A stretch of 64,000 nucleotides of DNA from CAZSBB01 sp964605235. GTDB taxonomy: Bacteria > Planctomycetota > Phycisphaerae > Phycisphaerales > Phycisphaeraceae. The notes under the pieces were generated by a model. The model was given only the letters and a program-made list of their open reading frames with translations, was not told the DNA's origin and searched no databases. The stretch covers positions 1-64,000 of the forward strand of contig CAZSBB010000026.1 of assembly GCA_964605235.1 (NCBI GenBank), read 5' to 3'. Numbering within the stretch: the stretch's first letter is position 1; the number at the start of each line of letters is the position of its first letter. Shown one piece after another: positions 34,365-42,013 of the stretch. The position numbers and the translations under genes were made by a program.

Positions 34365-35477
34365 TTAGGCCGCCGAATGCCCCAGCACGGTCAGCCGGAT
34401 GTGGGCATCGGGCGCTTCGGCTTTGCGCTGGGCGAGCTTGGCGGCGGCGGCGGGGTTGGCGTAGCGGTTGAACAGGATCGCCTTGATCGTGCCCCACATG
34501 CCCCCGAAGCTGGCGAAGGTGTGGTTGACGGCGCTCGGTTCGTGGCCGCAGTGGACCATGCACTGCTGACAGGCGGGGTTGCCCGACGCCCGGCCGTACC
34601 CGTCCCACGGCGTCTCGTCGATCAGTTCCTTGAAGGTGTCGGCATAGCCTTCCTGCAGCAGGTAGCACGGCTTCTGCCAGCCGAACACGTTGAACGTCGG
34701 GTTGCCCCAGGGCGTGCATTCATAGTCACGCTTGCCCATGAGGAACTCGAGGAACAGCGGCGACTGGTTGAACTTCCAATGCGATTTGCGGTTCGACAGC
34801 ATCTGCTCGAACAACTCGTTGGTCTGCTGGCGTTCGCGCAGGAAGGATTGCTGATCGGGCGCTTTGGGATAGGCGTAGCCGGGGCTGACCATCATGCCTT
34901 CGACGCCCAGTTCCATCATTTCGTCAAAGAAGCGACGGACTTCGTTGGGATCGGTGTTGCCGAACAGCGTGGTGTTGGTGGTCACGCGGAAGCCGCGCTG
35001 CACCGCCAGCTTGATCGCCTCGGCGGCGACGGCGTAGGTGCCCTCGCGGCAGACGGCGAAGTCGTGGTGTTCCTCGGTGCCGTCCAAGTGCACGCTGAAG
35101 GTCAGGTACTTGCTGGGGGTGAACAGGTCCAGCTTTTCCTTCAGCAGCAGGGCATTGGTGCAGAGGTAGACATACTTCTTCCGCGCCACCAGACCGCGGA
35201 CGATCTCGTCGATCTGCGGATGCAGCAGCGGCTCGCCGCCGGGAATGCTGACCATCGGAGCCCCGCACTCCTCCACGGCCGCGAAGCACTGGGCGGGCGA
35301 CAGGTTGCGCTTGAGCACATGCGCGGGGTACTGAATCTTGCCGCAGCCGGCACACGCCAGGTTGCAGCGGAACAGCGGTTCGAGCATCAGCACCAGGGGG
35401 TACTGCTTGCGCCCGGACAGCCGCTGCTTAAGCACATAGCTGGCGACCGTCCACATCTGCGAAACAGGTACACCCAT
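34365..35477 (-). CDS. hpnH: Adenosyl-hopene transferase, radical SAM enzyme
   Basis: 370-residue radical SAM protein matching HpnH, which adds adenosine to diploptene as the first step towards extended hopanoids. The 4Fe-4S cysteines are in CNLACAGCGKIQYP (CxxxCxxC). The SIPGGEPLLHPQID segment and the C-terminal cysteines (GNPACQQCMVHCGHE) are typical. GGAG lies 9 bases before the ATG. No other hopanoid gene (shc, hpnG and others) is nearby, so it is an orphan here inside a glycan-utilisation region. A strong candidate promoter is at 35559-35586 and its leader can form a 7-bp hairpin at 35528-35549. Confidence 0.93.
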   Translation of the reverse strand: MGVPVSQMWTVASYVLKQRLSGRKQYPLVLMLEPLFRCNLACAGCGKIQYPAHVLKRNLSPAQCFAAVEECGAPMVSIPGGEPLLHPQIDEIVRGLVARKKYVYLCTNALLLKEKLDLFTPSKYLTFSVHLDGTEEHHDFAVCREGTYAVAAEAIKLAVQRGFRVTTNTTLFGNTDPNEVRRFFDEMMELGVEGMMVSPGYAYPKAPDQQSFLRERQQTNELFEQMLSNRKSHWKFNQSPLFLEFLMGKRDYECTPWGNPTFNVFGWQKPCYLLQEGYADTFKELIDETPWDGYGRASGNPACQQCMVHCGHEPSAVNHTFASFGGMWGTIKAILFNRYANPAAAAKLAQRKAEAPDAHIRLTVLGHSAA

Positions 35478-35527
35478 GTCGGGCCACTCCAGGGGCGAAG
35501 ACCACCCACAACATCAATGAAGCGAAA

Positions 35528-35549
35528 GCCCCGGCAACCGATCCGGGGC
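35528..35549 (-). promoter_or_regulatory. Hairpin in the hpnH leader
   Basis: GCCCCGG (35528-35534) pairs with CCGGGGC (35543-35549) around an 8-base loop. It falls between the candidate promoter and the hpnH start, about 50 bases before the ATG. Could stabilise or regulate the message; no known riboswitch matched. Confidence 0.4.
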
Positions 35550-35558
35550 GAACAACAA

Positions 35559-35586
35559 ATAGTAACGCAACCATCGGGCAGTTCAA
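35559..35586 (-). promoter_or_regulatory. Candidate promoter of hpnH
   Basis: On the minus strand: -35 TTGAAC (35581-35586), 16-base spacer, -10 TACTAT (35559-35564), giving a leader of about 75 bases. Confidence 0.55.
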
Positions 35587-35642
35587 GCGATCAAAAGACT
35601 TAACCTCCAACCGGCCCGTCCAGCGCCCGGCATGAACTCACC

Positions 35643-36464
35643 TCACAACCCCCGCACGCCCAACCGTTGCACCGGCTGCCCGACCGCCAGTTCCCGTCCC
35701 CACTGGTCCTGCGCCACCCGGCAGCGCACCGTCAGCCGGAAGACATGGTCGAAGCGCGCCCGCTTGACGGTTGGGGGCAAGGTTGCCGCCCGGCGTTCCA
35801 TGAAGGTGTGCTGGAAGCCGGAGTAGCTTTCGCCGGTGAGCGGATCGCGCGTGGGCACCACACAGCGCCCGCAGGCGCTGACGCCTTCCAGTGCCACGTC
35901 GCCGGCCCGCCAGGCCACCACATGCTCCAGATCATCCACCAGGTGGTCTTCCCAGAACGGCGTGGGCGCGTCCAGAGTCAGGTTGGCGCGCATGCGCTGG
36001 CGCAGGTCGTCGGCGCTCAAGCCGGGGTACCACGCCGCCACGACCGCGAGGGTCTGCTGGCTGACTACCGTCGGTCCCGTGGTGACCTCGCTGTCGGGAT
36101 AACCGCCTTCGCGTTCCACCAGGTGCAGCGGCTGCTGGAAGTATTCGCTCAGGTAAGCATCCAGCTCGGCATTACCCATCCGCAGCGCGAACGGACGTGT
36201 CTGTGCATCGGCTGGGCCTTGCAGGCCGACGCAGGAAAAATCGTCGGCAAAGGTCGCCCGCAACTGGTGAAACGCCTTGAATCGTTTGGCGGTCGCCAGC
36301 TTGCCCTGCGCATCGGCAATGGCGAACGCCCGATCCCAGCGCAGCGCGCCGCCGACACCGATCACCGCCTGCGGGACCGTCACCCCGTCGAGTGACTTGA
36401 TGGGGTACACGTCAATGCGGCTGAGCGTCACCCCGGAGCGGTCTGGCGCGCTGGTCGCGTTCAT
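35643..36464 (-). CDS. MOSC domain protein
   Basis: 273-residue protein with an N-terminal MOSC beta-barrel (LSRIDVYPIKSLDGVTVPQAVIGVGGALRWDRAFAIAD pattern) and a C-terminal MOSC domain with the conserved cysteine in CGRCVVPTRDPLTGE. MOSC proteins handle molybdenum cofactor-linked sulfur transfer or reduce N-hydroxylated compounds (YcbX, mARC). No ferredoxin domain is fused at the C-terminus, unlike YcbX. The gene is between hpnH and the DUF4838 gene on the same strand, with 165- and 21-base gaps. The short gap to the DUF4838 stop suggests read-through; a functional link is not obvious. Confidence 0.88.
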   Translation of the reverse strand: MNATSAPDRSGVTLSRIDVYPIKSLDGVTVPQAVIGVGGALRWDRAFAIADAQGKLATAKRFKAFHQLRATFADDFSCVGLQGPADAQTRPFALRMGNAELDAYLSEYFQQPLHLVEREGGYPDSEVTTGPTVVSQQTLAVVAAWYPGLSADDLRQRMRANLTLDAPTPFWEDHLVDDLEHVVAWRAGDVALEGVSACGRCVVPTRDPLTGESYSGFQHTFMERRAATLPPTVKRARFDHVFRLTVRCRVAQDQWGRELAVGQPVQRLGVRGL

Positions 36465-36485
36465 AAGCAGCAGAATACCACTCGG

Positions 36486-38864
36486 TCAGTGACCGGCAAT
36501 GGTTTCCATGTCTTCGACGAACTTCTGGTCCGGCACACCGCCGGTGGGTTTGGCGTCTGGATCGCCCGGCGCGTAGATCATCACCGGGCCGATGATGCCG
36601 CCGGTGCCCACTTCGTTGAGCACTTCATTGGCGAGCCGGACCACGACCGTATTGGTCTGCCCCGGCTTGACCGCGCTGGTGATGTCCAGGTCAAAGGGCT
36701 TGAAGGAGCCCTTGGAGCTGGCGCCGACCAGCTTGCCATTGACCCACACCGTGGCGGCTTCGTCGATGCCGGCAAACCACAGGAACAGGCGTTTCCCCTC
36801 CGCCCCAGCCGGCACGCCGACCGACTGCTTGTACCACGCGATGCTCTTGTAATACCGCAGGCCCTGCGCGCTCCAGCTGCGGCTGGTGTCGATGGATTGC
36901 CAATCCGAGCCGGTGTTGCGGGGATCCCACCAGCGGATGTCGACGCCGATGTTGCCCGGGTCGAGTTGGAACTGCCATTGCGGTTCCAGGCCGACCACCA
37001 ACTGATTGACGCCCGTCACCTTGGCGTAAGCATCCTCCGTGGCGGGAGAGAAGAACCGGCGCAGGTATTCGTCGTACTTGCGATTGATCAGCGGTGGTTT
37101 CAGCGCCCGCAGTTGTTCCTGCAGGGCTTTCATTTCCGTCAGCGCAGCCTGGGCGTCGACGTAATCATGTCGCTGTCGGCTGGCGAGCATGCGATCGAAC
37201 AATTCGAAATAGTGCCAGCAGTCGGCGTAACCCTTGACCCGGGCCGCGTACGGCTCGGTGGTCGCCAACTGCTGGGCCTGCGCCAGCGCCGCCGTCACTG
37301 TCTGACGGGTGGCGGCGTCGTAAATCAGCGGGAAATCCCAGGAGCAGCCGGCGTGGTAGTCGGCGTTGGTGATGCGCTGATCCATGGTTTGGATGTAGGT
37401 CTTCATCGGCTGGGCTGCCGGTCCGAAGAACAGCGTGTAGAACTCCTCCAGCAGGGTGTCCACATCCGTCTGCGGATTCCACATGAGCTTGCTGGCGACG
37501 TACAGCGAGGGCGTTTCCCCGCCCCAGGACGGATTGGTTTCCACCCGCCAGCCGCGCACCCCCAACTGGTAGCCCAGCGGAATTTCACTGCGCACCCGGC
37601 GGATCATGAAGAACGGCAAGCCCGGGTCCGCCAGATTGAACCAGTAGCCGCGGTCGTACACTTCGTCGACCAGCTTGCCCCACTGCTTGATGATCGTCTG
37701 CTGGTATTGCTTTTCCGGACAGACGGGGTTGTCCATGCCGTGGATGCGGCAGAGGGTGATCAGCGCCACCGCCGGCACGATGCGGCGATTGGGCACCTGC
37801 TTGACCGGCGGGCGGTTGTAGACGGAATAGGCGTAAAAGCCGATGCGTTTGTCGGGGAACTCGTCCTTGATGCCGTCGAGCACCTGGTTGAACAACCAGA
37901 TGTAGCGGTCGGTCATGGAGGCGTAGCCGCCCAGGGAATCGTAGTCGCCGCCGTCGAGCGCTTGGCAGTTCGCGCACTCGCAGAAGCCGCGCCCGTCGTT
38001 GGCGCCCATGCCGATGATGTCCGTCTGGGGATTGGCGCGGAAGAACTCGCGGGTGGCTAGCGTCACCCGGGCGACCACCTGGGGGTTGGAGATGCAGACC
38101 TGCCGGCCCTTGCGCACGCCATCATTGAGACTGCCCCACTCCGGGTGCTCCTCGAAAATCTCTTTGGCATGCCCGAAGCCCGGCAAACCGTGTGAGGAGG
38201 GAAAAGCCTGCCCGCCCTGCCGCATCCGCCGATCCCACACATTATCGCGCGAGTTGGAGGTGAAGCGTGCCCGGATCACCGGCTGATGCACGGCATCCTG
38301 CGTCTTGACGACCACGGTGGCGCGCTGCGGGACCACCGTGCCCCACGCTTCCGGGGCATACCAGCGCACGCCCAGTTGTTCGAGCAGTTCATAGGCGGCA
38401 ATGGTGGTGCCGCGCCCCAGGTCGGTGTAGCCGAGTTTGCGAATGGCATCCCGACGATCCCGGGCGCTGCGGATGGCGAACGCCGCGTACACCGCCTGGG
38501 CGTAGCCGGGGTCGATCAGGCCCGTGAGCGCGATGCCTGCGTTGGAGGCTTGCAGGATGAACGCCGACGAGTCGGTGGTCTGTGCCGCCAGTCGCTGCAC
38601 CAGTTCCGCCGGAACCGCCCGGCCGATCCGCACCGGGATGCGGCCGGCTTCCGCGCCCGGCGACACGATCTCCAGTTTGACGCCGGTCATCTGTTCCAGA
38701 TGCGTCTGCAATTCCTCGGCGGCGATGGTTTCATCCGGGATCGCCTCCGCCGGCACCACCAGCACCGCCCTGGCTTGCCCGTTTTCCACCAGCGTCACAT
38801 CCGCACGAACGGCGTTGCCAAACAGCACCAGCGCCAACACCACCAACCAATTCCAGCACTTCAT
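36486..38864 (-). CDS. DUF4838 domain protein, probable secreted carbohydrate-active enzyme
   Basis: 792-residue secreted protein with a signal peptide (about 1-22, ending VRA). The first about 110 residues resemble the alpha/beta domain that precedes catalytic barrels of GH67/GH20-type enzymes (AAEELQTHLEQMTGVKL). Residues about 200-560 form DUF4838, with GMGANDGRGFCECANCQALD as the recognisable motif. The C-terminal about 150 residues form a GH2-like sugar-binding sandwich (LWFAGIDEAATVWVNGKLVGAS). ATG at 38864 is chosen (AAGGA 8 bases upstream) over one three codons before. Last of the minus-strand genes following the GntR-type regulator. Specificity unknown; probably glycosidase-like. Confidence 0.8.
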   Translation of the reverse strand: MKCWNWLVVLALVLFGNAVRADVTLVENGQARAVLVVPAEAIPDETIAAEELQTHLEQMTGVKLEIVSPGAEAGRIPVRIGRAVPAELVQRLAAQTTDSSAFILQASNAGIALTGLIDPGYAQAVYAAFAIRSARDRRDAIRKLGYTDLGRGTTIAAYELLEQLGVRWYAPEAWGTVVPQRATVVVKTQDAVHQPVIRARFTSNSRDNVWDRRMRQGGQAFPSSHGLPGFGHAKEIFEEHPEWGSLNDGVRKGRQVCISNPQVVARVTLATREFFRANPQTDIIGMGANDGRGFCECANCQALDGGDYDSLGGYASMTDRYIWLFNQVLDGIKDEFPDKRIGFYAYSVYNRPPVKQVPNRRIVPAVALITLCRIHGMDNPVCPEKQYQQTIIKQWGKLVDEVYDRGYWFNLADPGLPFFMIRRVRSEIPLGYQLGVRGWRVETNPSWGGETPSLYVASKLMWNPQTDVDTLLEEFYTLFFGPAAQPMKTYIQTMDQRITNADYHAGCSWDFPLIYDAATRQTVTAALAQAQQLATTEPYAARVKGYADCWHYFELFDRMLASRQRHDYVDAQAALTEMKALQEQLRALKPPLINRKYDEYLRRFFSPATEDAYAKVTGVNQLVVGLEPQWQFQLDPGNIGVDIRWWDPRNTGSDWQSIDTSRSWSAQGLRYYKSIAWYKQSVGVPAGAEGKRLFLWFAGIDEAATVWVNGKLVGASSKGSFKPFDLDITSAVKPGQTNTVVVRLANEVLNEVGTGGIIGPVMIYAPGDPDAKPTGGVPDQKFVEDMETIAGH

Positions 38865-38899
38865 GTAACACATCCTTTTGTCGGGTCATCCGCACATGC

Positions 38900-39107
38900 A
38901 GGTCCGGGCTGGCCCGGACAATCACATCACGTTGTCATTCCTGTCCGGGCGAGCCCGGACCTACTCCAAAAGCAACACATCCGCTTCGTCCAACTACGAC
39001 AGTTCTTGTAGGTCCGGGCTTGCCCGGACAAACACATCGCGTGGTCATTCCTGTCCGGGCGAGTCCGGCCCTACTCCAGAAGCAGCACATCCGCTTCTTC
39101 CAACTTC
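38900..39107. repeat. 110-base tandem duplication with GTCCGGGC palindromes, overlapping a gene 3' end
   Basis: Two copies, starting at about 38900 and 39010, with a period of exactly 110 bases. Each has a first palindrome GGTCCGGGCT-GCCCGGAC, then CTGTCCGGGCGAG-CCGG, then a segment CTACTCCAAAAGCAACACAT or its variant. In the second copy that segment is the last about 12 codons of the 980-residue gene; in the first it is a non-coding duplicate. The palindromes are of the type that gives GHSCPGESGPT-like spurious frames. Confidence 0.85.
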
Positions 39108-42013
39108 GGCAGCGTGACCACCAGCGTGCCGTCGGCTTCCATTTCCTGCGTCAGCGTCTGCTCCGACCACGCCGAGCGCACCTGCTTGATGTCACTGGCG
39201 CGGGGCAGCGTGATGCGCAGGTTCTCCACCGGCGACAGTTCGGTGATGTTGCTGGTGCGCGAACGTCCATCGACTTCGCGCACGCGCTGACCCGCCACGC
39301 GATAACCCCAGTTGAGCACCATCAGGCCGCGTTTCCCTTCCGGGCTGACGATGCGCCGCAGTTCAATATTGTTTTGATCGCACCACGCCGGCCTTTCGGT
39401 GGCGTGCAGCGCCACGCCGGCGGACAGGCTGCGCCAGGCGTCCACCACATCGCGGCGCATGTCGAAGTCGCCATCACGCTGGGGCGCGGTGTATTCCAGG
39501 CCGGCAAACACGCCCAGCAGCACCACCTGCCCGGCGCCGTGGCGATGCCGCAGCGCGGCCGCGCCGCCGTCGGCGTAGCGCGCCAGCACCTGAGCCGCCG
39601 GCGTGGGCAGCAGCACCTCACGCCCCACCACCGGTTGCGCCTGCTGCTGCGCCAACGCGCCCTCCGTGAAGCTGACCATCGCCGTCTCCGGCACCGGCGT
39701 CAGCGGCGCGTGATTGTCATTGAACGGCTGCAAGCGCGTCGCGCCGTACAGCGTGACGTTCTTCCACATCTCCACCGGCTGACGACCCGTGACGCCGAGC
39801 CTGGCGTACAGGTCCGTCAGCGGCTGATTGGCTTCATCGCGCGCCAGCGCCCCGGCATGCAGCACCAGCGTGCCGCCGGCTTCCACCCACGCGAGCAACT
39901 TCTCCGCCGCCGCCCGGGGAAAATTCGGCCCCAGCAGGTAGACCACCCGATAGCCTGACAGATCGTTCTGCCGCACCATCTGCTGATCCAATGGATCCAC
40001 CGGCACGAAGCTGTGCGTCAACGCGGTGTAGGTGAACTTGGCGTCCTCCCAGGCGGCGCGGCCGGCGTTGTCTCCGGTCAGTTGCATCCACACTTCACTG
40101 GCGCGCGGCTTGATGATCGCCGTCTGCGCCGGAAACGCGGCGCGACTCTCCCACAACACCTCCTCGGCGGCGCCCAGCAGCCGCGCCGCCTTGCTGGTCA
40201 ACGCCAGCGCGGAGGGATTCTCGGAAAAGCTGTCGCCCTTGGCGTAATCCGGCCCGTAGGTGTACCAGAAGATCATCCGCGCCCCGCGACCGGCGGCCGC
40301 CAACGCCCGCTGCACCGGAGCGCCGCGGTGCGGCTTCACATACAACCCCAGCGCCATCTGCTGCTCGGCGCTCATCATCCGCCCCACATCCAGCAGATAG
40401 CTGTCCCAACTCCAGATGCGCGGATCGCGGTTGCTCGTCTCGTGACAGAAGCCGTTGTCCGCCAGCCGGTAGAAGTCGAAGAAATCCAGGCTGTGTCCGC
40501 CCAGCAGAAAGTTGTTCCCACGCAGGGCGTAGGTGTACAACCAGGGTTGTCGCGCAACTGGAGTGTCGGTCTGCCCGGCCGCCAGCGCCGCCTGCTTGCG
40601 GGCATTGGCCTGGGCGACGGCGTCACGCAACGGAGTGAAAAGCTGAGCGCTGGCGTGATTGATGAACAGCCGGCTGTGGTAGGCGTTGAGCGCAGCCTGC
40701 GGATCGGTCAGCCAGGGCTTGTCTCCAGCTTTGTCCCAGATGTTCAGCGGAACCACCTGTTCCCAGTCGGCAGCCCCCAGATCGTGGGGCGAGCACCCCT
40801 GGGCGCGCACATAGTCGCGGTAAGCCTGGATGCAGCGTGGACAACTGGACAGGTGGGCTTTGCCCTGGGCACTGCGATCAACCACCGCGCCGATTTCGTC
40901 TTCGGTCAGCGACCAGATTTCGCCATAGGGTTGCGCGAGCATCGCCAGGGTCTGGGCGATGATTTCCTGCTGCCGCGCCGGCACGCCCGGAGCGTAGGGG
41001 CAGCCGGCGTCGGGATCATTGGCGCGTCCCTTGACAAAGTGGGGCACCGGGTAGCCGCCGTTGGGATCGCCCGCCACGCGCCGCATCTGGTCAAAAGGCG
41101 CTGTGCCCTGTTGAATCTGCTGTTCAATGAGCCAGGACGCGCCGCGCAGGCCGTTGACCCCCAGTTCGCGCACGTTCTGCACTTCGACGCCGGCGATCGC
41201 CAGGTCGGTGTAGCGGATGCCAAAGTAGATTCCCTGCCCGTGGCCGTTGAGGTCGGTGAGGATCGCCAGTTGGCGCGGCAGCGGTCGGCCGGCCCAGGGC
41301 AGGGCGCGGAGGGTTTCGTCGCGCTGCTGGGCGTAAGCCAGCAGATCGCAGCAGCCCTCCAGAAACGCCGGGGTGATCGGTTCGTTGCTCGCGCCCAGCA
41401 AGCGGAACGGGAACACCAGGCCCACCGTGCCCCCTTCCGGGCCGGCGGCGGTGAGGCGTTTGAGCGTCTGGTCGCCGCGGAGCAATTCAAACTCGAACCG
41501 CACCTGGCGCGACTGTCCGGTGCGATGCCGGTAGTTGCCGTCCACGGTTTCGCCGTTCTTGCCCGCGGTGATGGTCAGGAACAGGATGCTCGGCGTGGCT
41601 CCGCGCACCATGGAGCGCAGCGCCAGCGGACGCGACCATTCGCCCACGGTGAAGCGCGGATCGCGGGATTCCTCCAGTTTCACCTTCGGCTTGCGGGCGC
41701 CGGGTTTGTCCGGGGGCGCGTCCAGATCTACCCCCATGGGCGTGAAGGAGCCGCGCGTCACGTTGCCGCCCAGTCCTTCCCCGCCATAGCGCCAGTTGAT
41801 GGCGAACGGCTCGACGGGCTCGATACTCGTCACGCGCGCCCGCAACAGCAGGTCATCAGGCAGCGACCAACTGCTGGTGACGATCAGCTTGTCAATCTGG
41901 GCTTCTTCATCGGGAACGTCCGCCGCCGGCGCAGCCTGCAGCCACGACGACAGCATCAACAGCAGAACCAGCACCAACCCCCGCACACTGCGACGCACTT
42001 CCAGGCACTTCAT
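39071..42013 (-). CDS. Large secreted GH42-like protein with glutamine-amidotransferase-like domain
   Basis: 980-residue protein with a signal peptide (about 1-32). The central part (about 350-640) looks like a degenerate TIM-barrel glycosidase of the GH42 type: EIWSLTEDEIG resembles the WSLGDE acid/base segment, followed by the LSSCPRCIQAYRDYVR and DWEQVVPLN pattern of those proteins. Residues about 690-860 form a class-I-amidotransferase-like beta-galactosidase trimerisation domain (GYRVVYLLGPNFPRAAAEKLLAWVEAGGTLVLHAG pattern). A small beta domain ends it. ATG overlaps the upstream gene stop as ATGA, so expression is coupled to the GH36-like gene. Family is by pattern only; activity unproven. 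The last 12 codons lie in a tandem repeat. Confidence 0.65.
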   Translation of the reverse strand: MKCLEVRRSVRGLVLVLLLMLSSWLQAAPAADVPDEEAQIDKLIVTSSWSLPDDLLLRARVTSIEPVEPFAINWRYGGEGLGGNVTRGSFTPMGVDLDAPPDKPGARKPKVKLEESRDPRFTVGEWSRPLALRSMVRGATPSILFLTITAGKNGETVDGNYRHRTGQSRQVRFEFELLRGDQTLKRLTAAGPEGGTVGLVFPFRLLGASNEPITPAFLEGCCDLLAYAQQRDETLRALPWAGRPLPRQLAILTDLNGHGQGIYFGIRYTDLAIAGVEVQNVRELGVNGLRGASWLIEQQIQQGTAPFDQMRRVAGDPNGGYPVPHFVKGRANDPDAGCPYAPGVPARQQEIIAQTLAMLAQPYGEIWSLTEDEIGAVVDRSAQGKAHLSSCPRCIQAYRDYVRAQGCSPHDLGAADWEQVVPLNIWDKAGDKPWLTDPQAALNAYHSRLFINHASAQLFTPLRDAVAQANARKQAALAAGQTDTPVARQPWLYTYALRGNNFLLGGHSLDFFDFYRLADNGFCHETSNRDPRIWSWDSYLLDVGRMMSAEQQMALGLYVKPHRGAPVQRALAAAGRGARMIFWYTYGPDYAKGDSFSENPSALALTSKAARLLGAAEEVLWESRAAFPAQTAIIKPRASEVWMQLTGDNAGRAAWEDAKFTYTALTHSFVPVDPLDQQMVRQNDLSGYRVVYLLGPNFPRAAAEKLLAWVEAGGTLVLHAGALARDEANQPLTDLYARLGVTGRQPVEMWKNVTLYGATRLQPFNDNHAPLTPVPETAMVSFTEGALAQQQAQPVVGREVLLPTPAAQVLARYADGGAAALRHRHGAGQVVLLGVFAGLEYTAPQRDGDFDMRRDVVDAWRSLSAGVALHATERPAWCDQNNIELRRIVSPEGKRGLMVLNWGYRVAGQRVREVDGRSRTSNITELSPVENLRITLPRASDIKQVRSAWSEQTLTQEMEADGTLVVTLPKLEEADVLLLE

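Noticed and set aside
39010..39107. Rho-independent terminator of the 980-residue gene
   Set aside because: The palindromes lie partly before and right at the stop, without U-run, and are shared with a duplicated non-coding copy; a repeat explanation fits better.
38731..39117. Frames reading SGRARTYS, GHSCPGESGPT and similar
   Set aside because: Translations of the GTCCGGGC palindromes in the tandem duplication.
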